The notes under the pieces were generated by a model. That model was not told the origin of the DNA, made no database searches, and saw only the letters and a program-made list of their open reading frames with translations. The position numbers and the translations under genes were made by a program. From Candidatus Acidiferrales bacterium (GTDB lineage Bacteria; Acidobacteriota; Terriglobia; Acidiferrales; UBA7541): 35,776 nt of DNA. Of the stretch, positions 17,746 to 26,749 are shown piece by piece (within the stretch, counting starts at the first letter, position 1; each line of letters begins with the position of its first letter). The stretch is taken from assembly GCA_035934015.1 (NCBI GenBank), contig DASYYH010000010.1, forward strand, positions 1-35,776, given 5' to 3'.

Positions 17746-19515
17746 TCAGACTTCGACTTCGACGAGCGAGGGACTGAGCTTTAGTTTGCCGGTTCTCACC
17801 GCATTTTGAATGGCGCCGACGACGTCCACGTCGAACTTCGAACCGGCAAGTTGCTGAATGCGATTCATGGCGTAATCCAAATCCATGGCTGATTGGTAGG
17901 GACGATTGGTGGTGATGGCGTCAAAGGTGTCGGCGACGGCAATGATGCGCGCCATCATGGGAATTTGATCTCCCGCAAGACCATAGGGATAGCCGTTGCC
18001 GTCCATGCGCTCGTGGTGAAGCTCGATGCCCGGGAGCATTTCCTTCAATTGCGCGACGGGCCGCATGATGTTGGCGCCCTTTACCGGATGCTGCTTCATC
18101 AGGGTGAATTCTTCATCAGTCAGCTTGCCGGGCTTTTTCAGGACGTGGTCGTCGACGCCGATCTTGCCGACGTCATGCAATAGGGCGGAGATGCGGATCT
18201 TATCGAGAGCTTCGGCGTCGAGGCCCAATTCCTTGCCGATGATCAGAGAATACTTCGCGACGCGGCCAGAATGGCCCCGGGTATAGGGATCCTTCTCGTC
18301 AATGGCCGCGGCGAGCATGCGGATGGAGCCCATGAACAAATCGCGATTGGCGTTTGCGGCCATTTGCAGGCGATCGACGTACTTCTCGATGTCGTCAGCC
18401 ATGCTGTTGAAGGTTTCAGCCAGTTCGGTGATTTCTGCTGCGCCTTCCACCGGCGCTCGCTCATGGAATTCGGCGCGTGCAATGGCTCTCGTGGAGTGAA
18501 CGAGACCCTGGATGGGACGGGTGATGCCAAGAGCGGACAGATAGCCAACCAGCAAGGCGATGAGCGTAACGGCAATGACGAAGCGCAGAGCCTCGGTGGT
18601 CAATTCCTGCACGCCGGCATCGACACGCGCTTGAGCCATGTCGCGTTCCGCGATGACGGCCCAGTGGAGTTCGGGAATTGTGCTGTACGTGCCGATCATT
18701 TCGACCGGCTTGTTGTTCTGTTCTTGAGTGAATTGCGTCGTTTCCGTGGTTCGCAACTCCTGGGGAGTGTGTTTGAATTGGCCGACGACCGCGTTGGAGC
18801 TGAGGTCGCGGCCGGGAACCATGTTCATTGTGTCCGGATGGACGACGATGCGGCCTTCGCCGTTGACTACGAACACAGTCCGATAGCGCACGCTCGCATC
18901 CTTCAGGCGTGCCACGACGCGATCCAGCGAGACAACCGCGGCGAGCATTCCGGTGAAGCGGCCGTCGGACATCAGGGGCATGGAAATCACCATGGCAGGA
19001 CGGTTATTCTGCCCGAGCGCGAACGTTCCGCTGACCCAGTTCACACCCTGAACGCTGGCTGTGAATGCGCGCTTGAGCGCGGCGTCTACAAAGGGATCCT
19101 TATCAGCACCAGGAACGCTTTCGGCAGCCTGGCCCTTGGAGTCCTGGCCGATGGCAGTGACGTAAAGGATGTCGTGGTTGTTTTGCAGAATGTTCTGCAG
19201 CATGCGGCTTAGCTGCGGGCCGTGGGTTGGGTCGCTGACGTTCTGAATCCAGCCGGTCAGGGCCAGCATTTGTCGCTGGCTTTCCAACTGCTCGCTCAAA
19301 TTCGACTCAAACTGCAGGGTCTCGCTGGCGAGGGACCGCGTGATTTCTGACTGTTGCAGGCGCTCGGTATCCTGGAGCTTGTCTTCGCTAAGACGAAGCA
19401 CTTCCCGATGATAGAGATAGAGTGGTAGTGCGCTGGTGAGCAGCAATGCGGCCAGGACGATCCACAGAATGCGCACGCGGCGCATGCCCGTGGTTGCAAG
19501 TGGTTTTTGAGACAC
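17746..19515 (-). CDS. Membrane HD-GYP domain sensor (putative c-di-GMP phosphodiesterase)
   Basis: This is a 589-residue protein: an N-terminal transmembrane helix (about 13-33), a Cache-like periplasmic sensor (about 40-305), a second helix (about 310-332), a HAMP linker (ITRPIQGLVHSTRAIARAEF) and a C-terminal HD-GYP domain. His447-Asp448 begin HDVGKIGVDD, and HHERMDGNGYPYGL (500-513) supplies the GYP triad with DGxGYP intact. HD-GYP enzymes hydrolyse cyclic di-GMP to pGpG or GMP, so this is probably a ligand-responsive regulator of c-di-GMP. The start is GTG 19515 preceded by AGGTAGG. No diguanylate cyclase or response regulator is adjacent. Confidence 0.9.
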   Translation of the reverse strand: MSQKPLATTGMRRVRILWIVLAALLLTSALPLYLYHREVLRLSEDKLQDTERLQQSEITRSLASETLQFESNLSEQLESQRQMLALTGWIQNVSDPTHGPQLSRMLQNILQNNHDILYVTAIGQDSKGQAAESVPGADKDPFVDAALKRAFTASVQGVNWVSGTFALGQNNRPAMVISMPLMSDGRFTGMLAAVVSLDRVVARLKDASVRYRTVFVVNGEGRIVVHPDTMNMVPGRDLSSNAVVGQFKHTPQELRTTETTQFTQEQNNKPVEMIGTYSTIPELHWAVIAERDMAQARVDAGVQELTTEALRFVIAVTLIALLVGYLSALGITRPIQGLVHSTRAIARAEFHERAPVEGAAEITELAETFNSMADDIEKYVDRLQMAANANRDLFMGSIRMLAAAIDEKDPYTRGHSGRVAKYSLIIGKELGLDAEALDKIRISALLHDVGKIGVDDHVLKKPGKLTDEEFTLMKQHPVKGANIMRPVAQLKEMLPGIELHHERMDGNGYPYGLAGDQIPMMARIIAVADTFDAITTNRPYQSAMDLDYAMNRIQQLAGSKFDVDVVGAIQNAVRTGKLKLSPSLVEVEV

Positions 19516-19615
19516 GAATGTACCTACCTGAAAATCCTACGGAATGCTGCACCCGGGAACAACTGGCCTAAAGTACTACCTATTGACGCATTGGAACGGA
19601 CAGGGAGGCGCTGGC

Positions 19616-20641
19616 CTATTCGGCCTTGAGGGGCCGGTGCATCAGTTCGCGGATGGCGTCATGGGGAGAACGGCCCTGGTACAAGAGGCCGTGCATCTGG
19701 GCCGCAATGGGCATTTCGATTTTGGCTTTTCGCGCGAGGGCCAGAGCAGCTGCCGTGGTTCCTACGCCTTCGGCGACTGTGGATGTGGAGGCGAGAATCT
19801 CGTCGAGTCTCTTTCCATGGCCGAGTTCGATGCCGACGCGGCGGTTACGGCTCAGTTCGCCTGTACATGTCAGGACGAGGTCGCCCAAGCCGGCAAGCCC
19901 CGCGAGAGTCTCGCGCCGCGCGCCGAGAGCCGTGCCGAGGCGCATGATTTCGGCAAGGCCGCGCGTGATGAGAGCGGCGATGGTGTTGTGGCCGAGTCCA
20001 AGACCTTCGGCGACTCCAGCCGCGATGGCAATGACGTTCTTCACCGCGCCGCCGATTTCGACGCCCGTGACATCTGCGTTTGTATAAAGCCGCAGCGCCG
20101 GGCCCGAGAATTCCTGCTGAATTTCGCGGGCTGCCGGTGAGTTCGCGGATGCCACGACAATAGCGGTGGGATCGCCTTGCGCGACTTCCTTGGCGAAGGA
20201 AGGGCCGGAAATAGCAGCGATAGGATGGCGGGATTTCGGGGGGAGAAGGTCCGCGATTACCTGCGTCATGCGAAGGTAAGATTTAGGTTCGAGACCCTTC
20301 GTTGCGCTGACGACGACAGCTCGGGGCGAAGCGTGCGAAAGAATTTGGGAATAGAGCGCACGGGCATGAGCCGAGGGCATTGCGCCGATGATGAAGTCCG
20401 CATCCTGCACGGCTTCGGGGATTGCAGAGGCCACTTCGACTTGTTCGGGAATCGCGAATCCCGGGAGAAAGACCGGGTTCTTGCGCTCCTTTCGCAGCGA
20501 TTCGCGGACATCCTCTTCACGTGCCCAAAGCGCAATGCGATGGGCAACAGAGCTTTGCGACAGAACGATGGAAAGAGCCGTTCCCCAGCCGCCAGCGCCG
20601 ATAATGGCAATCTTTTTCATCGAACTTTTGTTTTTTGTCAT
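19616..20641 (-). CDS. gpsA: Glycerol-3-phosphate dehydrogenase [NAD(P)+]
   Basis: This is a 341-residue protein with N-terminal NAD(P)-binding GAGGWGTALS, PSAHARALYSQ, the ISGPSFAKEVAQGDPTAIV active-site segment, and C-terminal NRRVGIELGHG. It reduces dihydroxyacetone phosphate to sn-glycerol-3-phosphate for phospholipid synthesis. The start is ATG 20641, 14 nt after the plsY stop; a second ATG at 20620 directly before KKIAIIGAGG is also possible. Earlier in-frame codons would overlap plsY and are not homologous. It pairs with plsY, which uses its product, in one transcription unit. Confidence 0.96.
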   Translation of the reverse strand: MTKNKSSMKKIAIIGAGGWGTALSIVLSQSSVAHRIALWAREEDVRESLRKERKNPVFLPGFAIPEQVEVASAIPEAVQDADFIIGAMPSAHARALYSQILSHASPRAVVVSATKGLEPKSYLRMTQVIADLLPPKSRHPIAAISGPSFAKEVAQGDPTAIVVASANSPAAREIQQEFSGPALRLYTNADVTGVEIGGAVKNVIAIAAGVAEGLGLGHNTIAALITRGLAEIMRLGTALGARRETLAGLAGLGDLVLTCTGELSRNRRVGIELGHGKRLDEILASTSTVAEGVGTTAAALALARKAKIEMPIAAQMHGLLYQGRSPHDAIRELMHRPLKAE

Positions 20642-20655
20642 GAGCGTCGAAGAAA

Positions 20656-21267
20656 TCAATTCTTGCGCGTCAACTTGTTTTCGGTTCCGGCGATGAGTCG
20701 GGCGATGTTTTCGCGATGTTTCCAGATAATGAGGGCGGCGATCGCGACACTCGTCAAGGACACGACTCGCGGCGGCGCGTGGCCCGGCGCATAAAAAAGA
20801 TAAACCAGAAAAGGCAAGGCGACCGCAGTAGCGATAGAGCCAAGCGAAACATACCGCCAGAAGGCAATCACGACAATCCACAGCAAGATCGCCGCGGCCA
20901 TCGCCTCCCAGGAAATCGCCAGGAAAACGCCCAAACCCGTGGCGACGCCTTTACCTCCGCGAAAGCCGAGCCAGCAGCAAAACATGTGGCCGACAATGGC
21001 CGCCAAAGCCGCGGCCATTACCCAGCGGATATTGGAATGCGGCCAACGGAGCGCGAGCCAGACGGCGAGGTAACCCTTGCCTGCATCGAGCAAGAGCGTA
21101 GCGATTCCAGCACCGATCCCCGCAATACGCGAAACATTCGTTGCACCGATATTCCCGCTGCCGGAGGCGCGGACGTCGGAGCCGCTCCCCAGCTTGACGA
21201 TCAAGTAGCCGAAGGGGATCGAGCCAAGAAGATAGGCGGCGACAGGGATTGGCCAGAGCGTCGTCAC
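20656..21267 (-). CDS. plsY: Acyl-phosphate:glycerol-3-phosphate acyltransferase PlsY
   Basis: This is a 203-residue, multi-pass membrane protein with the three PlsY motifs: GSIPFGYLI near the start, SGNIGATNV, and FRGGKGVATGLG. It transfers an acyl group from acyl-phosphate to sn-glycerol-3-phosphate, the first step of membrane phospholipid synthesis. It lies directly upstream of gpsA, which makes the acceptor. Its start overlaps the end of thpR by four bases (ATGA). No plsX is in the window. Confidence 0.95.
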   Translation of the reverse strand: MTTLWPIPVAAYLLGSIPFGYLIVKLGSGSDVRASGSGNIGATNVSRIAGIGAGIATLLLDAGKGYLAVWLALRWPHSNIRWVMAAALAAIVGHMFCCWLGFRGGKGVATGLGVFLAISWEAMAAAILLWIVVIAFWRYVSLGSIATAVALPFLVYLFYAPGHAPPRVVSLTSVAIAALIIWKHRENIARLIAGTENKLTRKN

Positions 21268-21830
21268 GAAGATGCGCTTTCGACGAAAGAATAGCTCGCG
21301 AGCTTGTTATACACGGCGCCGCTGGACTTTAGCACACTTTGATAGAGATGGAATTGCACAGCGGAAGTCTGGCCGAAATCCCGGGAGGGAAGCGAAGCCA
21401 CGGCTTCCTTCAATTTCGCGAGCCCTTCCAGCGTTTTGAAACGAGCGAGCGTCAAATGCGGAGAGAAAGTCCTTTTCTCCTGCGGAAAACCGAAGGGTTC
21501 GAGGCTTGCTCCGACTTTCGCAGCCAGAGCGGCGAGTTCAGGCCCCGATTCAATGCCAGCCCAGAACACACGAGGGTGATGGTCATTGGGAAAATAGCCA
21601 AAATCGCGGAAAACGATGGGAACGGATTTATCTTGGCGCACGGATGAGAGAGCACTTTGAATCTCGGGCCCTTGCGCGTCGTCAACCTCGCCGAGGAATT
21701 TCAAAGTGATGTGGACGCCTTCGAGGCGAACCCACCGTGCGTCCCCGCAGATTTTCTCAAAGCGGCGGACGAGAGGATCGAGGGCCGCGCGGGTCTCGTG
21801 AGGCACGTCGAGGGCCACGAACAGGCGCAC
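21264..21830 (-). CDS. thpR: RNA 2',3'-cyclic phosphodiesterase (ThpR, 2H family)
   Basis: This is a 188-residue protein of the 2H phosphoesterase family with two HxT motifs: HITLKFLGE (His40) and HLTLARF near residue 128. The N-terminal MRLFVALDVP is typical. Members hydrolyse 2',3'-cyclic phosphates at RNA ends; the older name is 2'-5' RNA ligase (LigT). It is packed between cinA (2-nt gap) and plsY (4-nt overlap), so it is part of the cinA-thpR-plsY-gpsA run. The physiological substrate is not evident. Confidence 0.92.
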   Translation of the reverse strand: MRLFVALDVPHETRAALDPLVRRFEKICGDARWVRLEGVHITLKFLGEVDDAQGPEIQSALSSVRQDKSVPIVFRDFGYFPNDHHPRVFWAGIESGPELAALAAKVGASLEPFGFPQEKRTFSPHLTLARFKTLEGLAKLKEAVASLPSRDFGQTSAVQFHLYQSVLKSSGAVYNKLASYSFVESASS

Positions 21831-21832
21831 GG

Positions 21833-23086
21833 CTATGCCTTCGCCGCGGGAGTATAGAGGAAATAACGGCGCACCGTGTCGAGAGCGGTTTGCGTGGCCG
21901 ACGCGCGAATACGGTCGCGATCTCCCAGGAAGCGGTAACCACGCTCCTTGTGGCTCTTTTCGTCGGCGATGGCGATATGCACGAGACCGACAGGCTTTTC
22001 GGCGCTGCCGCCGCCGGGGCCGGCGATCCCCGTGATGCCCACGCCGAGCGTCGAGCCGGCACGGCGGCGTATCCCGTCGGCCATCGCCAGCGCAACCTCG
22101 GAGCTGACCGCGCCCTTGGACTCGAGCAATTCTCTGGAGACATCTACCCAGGCGGATTTCAAATCGTTGCTATAGGAAACGACGCCGCCAAGGAAATACG
22201 CGGAACTGCCGGCGACGTTAGTTAGTCGCGCCGCGAGCATTCCGCCTGTGCAGCTTTCGGCCACGGCGATCGTTGCTTGATGCTCTTGAAGCTCCCGGGC
22301 AACAACCTCTTCAAGAGTTTCACCGGATGTGGTGAACAAGTGTTCGCCGAGGGCCAGAGCGAATCCCTTGATGATCTGGTCGAGGAGTTTTAGCGCGGCC
22401 TGCTCATCTTCGGACCACAGGCGCGGGTGCAACTGAATTTCGCCGGCGGAAAAGAGGATGGTCGTTTCAGCGCCGGGATACTGCGCGCAAATCGGAGCGA
22501 TGCGTTGATCGACTTCGGATTCCGGCAAGCCGGTGATGCGAAGTTCGCGCGTATAGAGCCGAAGCTTGCCGCCGCGGCGCGCGAGGCGAGGCTTCACTTC
22601 GTTTGCAAACATGGGCTGCAATTCGGCTGGGGGGCCGGGGAGAAGTACGAGAATTTTTCCACCGGCGTCGAGCCAGAGGCCGGGGGCGGTGCCGCGCGCA
22701 TTTTCAAGCGGCTCGGTGCCTTCGGGCACCATGGCCTGTCGCATGTTTACCTCCGGCATGGTGCGGCCCAGCTTTCGGAATCGCTCTTGGATGTGGCGAA
22801 GGATGGCGTCGTTGAGTTTCAACTTGCGACCGAGCAATTCGGCGACGATTTCGCGCGTGCGGTCGTCGGCTGTGGGACCCAGGCCGCCGGAGGAAACGAC
22901 AACATCGGCGCGGTCGAGAGCGCAACGGAAAGCGTCCTTTAGGTCTTCGTCGTAATCGCCGACAACGACTTTGCGGCGAACCTGGAATCCGAGGCGATTA
23001 AGTTCGGCGGTGAGGAAAAGGGAATTCGTGTCCAGGCGATATGGAGTGAGCAGTTCAGAACCGACAGCGATAATCTCCGCATCCAT
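21833..23086 (-). CDS. cinA: CinA family protein (nucleotide deamidase/pyrophosphatase-like)
   Basis: This is a 417-residue two-domain protein. The N-terminal molybdopterin-binding-like domain starts MDAEIIAVGSELLTPYRLDTNS and contains SSGGLGPTADD. The C-terminal CinA domain carries AVAESCTGGMLAARLTNVAGSS and GITGIAGPGGGSAEKPVGLV. CinA proteins combine ADP-ribose pyrophosphatase and NMN deamidase activities in pyridine nucleotide salvage and were first linked to competence. It heads a run with thpR, plsY and gpsA. The length is normal. Confidence 0.94.
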   Translation of the reverse strand: MDAEIIAVGSELLTPYRLDTNSLFLTAELNRLGFQVRRKVVVGDYDEDLKDAFRCALDRADVVVSSGGLGPTADDRTREIVAELLGRKLKLNDAILRHIQERFRKLGRTMPEVNMRQAMVPEGTEPLENARGTAPGLWLDAGGKILVLLPGPPAELQPMFANEVKPRLARRGGKLRLYTRELRITGLPESEVDQRIAPICAQYPGAETTILFSAGEIQLHPRLWSEDEQAALKLLDQIIKGFALALGEHLFTTSGETLEEVVARELQEHQATIAVAESCTGGMLAARLTNVAGSSAYFLGGVVSYSNDLKSAWVDVSRELLESKGAVSSEVALAMADGIRRRAGSTLGVGITGIAGPGGGSAEKPVGLVHIAIADEKSHKERGYRFLGDRDRIRASATQTALDTVRRYFLYTPAAKA

Positions 23087-23339
23087 CGGAATTGTTGTAA
23101 CCGAACATGTGCACGGCTCGCAAGAGGCACATTTTGGGGACCGATATCAAGAACAGCTCAACTTAAATTGCTCCGGCGATTCCGAACCAGCACTTCTGAT
23201 GGTACGGCAACGTTTTCAGCGTCGGAGGGCAATTCGCGGAAGCGATCACGCATGATTTCCTCCACTCACCGGAATTGCATCGTCCCGCAAATTATAGACG
23301 CAGGAACAGAAAATTCGTCTCAGTGATTCGTGCGGTAAA

Positions 23340-24365
23340 TCAAGAATTCAAAGACAAACCTTCGACATTCCAGTCGAGAGAATAGAGCGCATTGTTGGTG
23401 GCGATCAGCGCGCGGCCAGAATGTTCGAGCGCCAGGCCAACGATGCCATTTCCGCTGAGCGCGATCTCTGCGTTGCCATCAGGAGTGATGCAAGCGACGC
23501 CGCGCCGGCCCGCAAGCGAAGCGGCAACGTACAAATTACCGGCGCGGTCGAAGGCAAGTCCTTGCGGCCTGCCCAGACCGCGAAAAAAAACTTCGACTTC
23601 ACCAGCGGGCGTGATGCGATGCACGCGGTCGAAACTCGAAGTCGTCGGCCCGGTCACGTACAAATCGCCATTGGGATGAAACGCGAGATGATACGCAGAC
23701 ATGGACGGTTCCAGTGTGGCGAAAACGAAAATCTGGCGGTCGGCGCCGATTTTGAAAATCGTGCCGCTGCGGTCGCCGACGTATAAATTTCCGGCGCGAT
23801 CAAACGCCAATCCCGTGGCGATACCCATGCCTTCGACCCACTGTTCGGCCCGGCCATCGGGCATGACGCGGTGAATCGTGCCGTCGTTGCGGCAAGAGAC
23901 ATAGAGCACGCCGTCGCGATCCATGGCCAGTCCCGTGGGATTCATCAACTGCGTGACAAATGGTTTTACGGTGCGGTCGCGCGTCACCTTGTAAAGAGAC
24001 ACGGGAACTTTCTGCCCGCGCTGGCCGCTGAACGTGACGTAGACGTTTCCTTCGCGATCCACAGCAGGATTCGCGACGGGGTGCAGATTGTCACCAATCA
24101 ACTCGCCAAGCGCGATAGGGAAGGGCTGGCTGGCGGCGTGGTTCGATTTAATGCGGACGGAGCCGCCTTCAGCGCCATCGGGAACGCGCGCGACAAGAAT
24201 ATTTTCGGAAGCGAGAACGAGACTGCCGGCCGTTGCACCGAAGTGAACCTCCGGGCGCAAATGGTTTCCGTTAACGAATCCCGCGCCCCGAATGGTAACT
24301 TCGCCGCCCGGAATCGCCGCAGCCGGCTGAACGCTTTCAATGCGCGGAATGCTGTTCGTGTTCAT
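23340..24365 (-). CDS. IPT/TIG plus NHL-type beta-propeller protein
   Basis: The ATG at 24365 has GGAAAAG about six bases upstream; a TTG five codons earlier is possible. The 341-residue product starts with an IPT/TIG Ig-like domain (about 8-90; IESVQPAAAIPGGEVTIRGAGF). An NHL/SMP-30-like propeller follows, with repeats of the form PTGLAMDRDGVLYVS, ATGLAFDRAGNLYVG, and PQGLAFDRAGNLYVA. No signal peptide or membrane segment is visible, so it may stay in the cytoplasm or use a non-classical route. It is probably a binding or scaffold protein; lactonase residues cannot be assigned. It begins 20 nt after pgpA. Confidence 0.78.
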   Translation of the reverse strand: MNTNSIPRIESVQPAAAIPGGEVTIRGAGFVNGNHLRPEVHFGATAGSLVLASENILVARVPDGAEGGSVRIKSNHAASQPFPIALGELIGDNLHPVANPAVDREGNVYVTFSGQRGQKVPVSLYKVTRDRTVKPFVTQLMNPTGLAMDRDGVLYVSCRNDGTIHRVMPDGRAEQWVEGMGIATGLAFDRAGNLYVGDRSGTIFKIGADRQIFVFATLEPSMSAYHLAFHPNGDLYVTGPTTSSFDRVHRITPAGEVEVFFRGLGRPQGLAFDRAGNLYVAASLAGRRGVACITPDGNAEIALSGNGIVGLALEHSGRALIATNNALYSLDWNVEGLSLNS

Positions 24366-24384
24366 GAAAAACTTTTCCAAGGTT

Positions 24385-24948
24385 TCATAGGCCCAGTATT
24401 CTAGCGATCCAAATTCCTATCGCTGCATAGATACCCGCGACCCAATCATCCGCCATGATGCCCCAGCCACCCGATAACGACTCCGCTTGCCGCGCGGGGA
24501 AAGGCTTCCAAATATCGAATAACCGGAAAAGTATAAAACCCAAAGCGAGATATTTCCAGTTCAGCGGCACGAGAGCGAGAAAATACGCGAGAGATTGTCC
24601 CGAAACTTCGTCGATGACGACGAATTGCGGGTCTTTTTTGCCGGTGGACTTCGCGACCCGGCTCGCGGTCACAACGCCGAAAAGTGCGAGCACCAGCGCG
24701 ACGATGGGGACAACAGGCCAGCCGTAAATGACGTAATCAACGCCGTGCAAGTAAAAGTCGAGTGCAATTCGCGTAGGAATACTGATCAGCATGCAATAAA
24801 TCGCGACGCCGACAAGCGAGCCCCATGTCCCCGGCGCCTTTGGAATGTAACCGACCCCGCACGCGGTGGCGAAAAATAACGAGAGGCGCGGTTTTCGCGG
24901 CGGCTGCGCGGACCCGGATTCAGTTTCTGCGGCCATTTGTTTGACCAT
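24385..24948 (-). CDS. pgpA: Phosphatidylglycerophosphatase A
   Basis: With ATG 24948 the product has 187 residues. It is a multi-pass membrane enzyme that dephosphorylates phosphatidylglycerophosphate to phosphatidylglycerol. Motifs seen are GYIPKAPGTWGSL, VIDEVSGQSLAYF, FDIWKPFPA and IMADDWVAGIYA, all typical of PgpA. A TTG at 25011 would add 21 residues with no family similarity. The chosen start overlaps yacG by 29 nt; an ATG at 24936 is an alternative. It joins gpsA and plsY as a third phospholipid gene in this region. Confidence 0.92.
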   Translation of the reverse strand: MVKQMAAETESGSAQPPRKPRLSLFFATACGVGYIPKAPGTWGSLVGVAIYCMLISIPTRIALDFYLHGVDYVIYGWPVVPIVALVLALFGVVTASRVAKSTGKKDPQFVVIDEVSGQSLAYFLALVPLNWKYLALGFILFRLFDIWKPFPARQAESLSGGWGIMADDWVAGIYAAIGIWIARILGL

Positions 24949-25183
24949 GCGAGGGGCAAGGTTCTTGTGAATCCGAGAGTGAGTGTGTCGCCGACTCGGT
25001 CGTCTGGCCAATCGCCGATTCAGACGCCGATTCGGATTCGTCGTGTGCGGGCTCGGAGATCTCGTATTTTTCGCGGGCCCAGTTTCCCAGACCGTTCAGG
25101 CGGCAACGTTCGCTGCAAAACGGAAAATCCTTATCGGTTTCTGAATTCGTGGTTTTGCGGCAGATAGGACAGTGCCATTCCAT
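24920..25183 (-). CDS. yacG: YacG-like zinc-ribbon protein (DNA gyrase inhibitor family)
   Basis: This is an 87-residue protein with four cysteines in zinc-ribbon spacing (Cys5, Cys8, Cys23, Cys27: CPIC...FCSERC), then LNGLGNWAREKYEI, which matches YacG/DUF329. E. coli YacG binds GyrB and inhibits gyrase. The C-terminal ~45 residues are an unusual Ser/Glu/Thr-rich hydrophilic tail without a known domain. It overlaps pgpA and lies 74 nt after rimO on the same strand. Confidence 0.88.
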   Translation of the reverse strand: MEWHCPICRKTTNSETDKDFPFCSERCRLNGLGNWAREKYEISEPAHDESESASESAIGQTTESATHSLSDSQEPCPSHGQTNGRRN

Positions 25184-25257
25184 GGGCGTCGCGCTTAGAC
25201 TAGCACGCCATTTCGTTGTGCAGTAGAGGGCAGTCTTCCGTAATCAACATTTCGAGC

Positions 25258-26679
25258 TTAGGCGAGGATGGGGAATGGTTGTGACGAAACCGTCGCCGGT
25301 TCGGGATCGCCATTCGGACGCACGGGGCGAGCGAAAACTTCCACGGCTCGTCCAATCAAATCATAATCGCGCGTTTCCGTGATTTCGACGCGTGCCATCG
25401 TGCCCGGCAGAGGCAATTCGGAAGAGTCGTTTACGCCGGCGATTTCCGTGACATAAATCTTCCCGTCAATGTCCGGCGCCATGCCTTCGAGCCGCGCGGT
25501 CCAGACGAATTCGGTTTCCGCCGATGGGCCTTCGAGCATCGCGGTGAAGGTCTTCCCAATTTTCTTGCGCAATTGTCGCTGAGATATTTTCTGCTGAATG
25601 GCCATCAACTCGTCGCGGCGGCGCGCGACGGTGTCGGCGTCAATTTTTGCTTCGCAGGCGTAGCTCTTCGCGGTTTCTTCATCGGAATATGCGAAGACGC
25701 CCATCCAATCGAATTCTGCTTCGCGCACAAAGTCACACAATTCGCGAAAATCGGCTTCCGTTTCGCCGGGGAAACCAACGATGAACGAAGTGCGCAGGGA
25801 TACGCCGGGAATCGTGCGCCGAATTCGCGCGAGCGTTTTCAAAAAAGCGTCCGCATTCGAGCCGCGCTTCATGCGCGCCAGGACGCTACGGCTGGCGTGC
25901 TGCAGGGGAATGTCCATATATTTCACGAGGCGCTCGTGCGCGGCGATGGTATCGAGCAATTTCTGCGTGATGCGATTGGGGTAGCAATAAAGAAAGCGGA
26001 TCCAGTCGAGATCTTCGATTTCAGCGAGGCGTTCGAGCAGTAGCGGCAATCCATTGCGCAAACCGAGGTCTTCGCCATAGAACGTGGTGTCCTGCCCGAT
26101 CAGATTGATTTCGCGCACGCCCGCCGCTGCGAGATTTTCTGCTTCGTGAATCACAGATTCGAACCGGCGGCTGCGAAATCGCCCGCGCAGTTGCGGAATG
26201 ATGCAGAATGAGCAGGGATGATCGCAGCCTTCGTTGATTTTTACGTACGCTGTGTGGCGCGGCGTAGCCAAAATGCGCGGCGTCAAATCGTGATAAAGAA
26301 ACGTCGGCGAAGGCTCAGAATCGCGAACGATCTCGCCTTCGCACGCAGCGAAAATCTTCTCGACCTCGCCTGTGCCGATCACAGCGTCCACTTCGGGAAT
26401 CTGTTCGCGAATTTCGTTGCGATAGCGCTCGACCAGGCACCCCGCGACGATCAGCTTCTGAGCGCGGCCGAATTTCTTGTATTCGGCCATTTCCAGAATC
26501 GAATCCACGGATTCCTTGCGTGCAGGCTCGATAAAGCTGCATGTGTTTACGACGATTACATCCGCATCAGCAGCGCGCGGCGTGATTTCGTAGCCCGAAC
26601 GCGCAAGAATACCCATCATCACCTCGCTGTCGACGAGGTTCTTGGGGCATCCGAGGCTCACGAAACCGACTTTTGGCAT
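25258..26679 (-). CDS. rimO: Ribosomal protein S12 methylthiotransferase RimO
   Basis: ATG 26679 gives 473 residues beginning PKVGFVSLGCPKNLVDSE. The N-terminal MTTase domain has Cys11, Cys47 and Cys81; the radical SAM motif CDHPCSFC has Cys152, Cys156 and Cys159; a TRAM-like domain ends the protein. The LGCPKN start with NTCSFIEPARKES separates it from MiaB. It adds a methylthio group to the conserved Asp of ribosomal protein S12, whose gene is at 32269. Upstream in-frame codons would overlap dacB and show no homology. The gap to dacB is 70 nt. Confidence 0.95.
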   Translation of the reverse strand: MPKVGFVSLGCPKNLVDSEVMMGILARSGYEITPRAADADVIVVNTCSFIEPARKESVDSILEMAEYKKFGRAQKLIVAGCLVERYRNEIREQIPEVDAVIGTGEVEKIFAACEGEIVRDSEPSPTFLYHDLTPRILATPRHTAYVKINEGCDHPCSFCIIPQLRGRFRSRRFESVIHEAENLAAAGVREINLIGQDTTFYGEDLGLRNGLPLLLERLAEIEDLDWIRFLYCYPNRITQKLLDTIAAHERLVKYMDIPLQHASRSVLARMKRGSNADAFLKTLARIRRTIPGVSLRTSFIVGFPGETEADFRELCDFVREAEFDWMGVFAYSDEETAKSYACEAKIDADTVARRRDELMAIQQKISQRQLRKKIGKTFTAMLEGPSAETEFVWTARLEGMAPDIDGKIYVTEIAGVNDSSELPLPGTMARVEITETRDYDLIGRAVEVFARPVRPNGDPEPATVSSQPFPILA

Positions 26680-26749
26680 ATTGCGGCGCGTTCCCTGCGT
26701 TTGTCCGTTGCGATGAATTGCGCGGAGAGGCAATCTTAGCACAGTCGCG

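Noticed and set aside
20642-20881. Longer gpsA reading frame inside plsY
   Set aside because: Overlaps plsY extensively and the added residues do not resemble GpsA.
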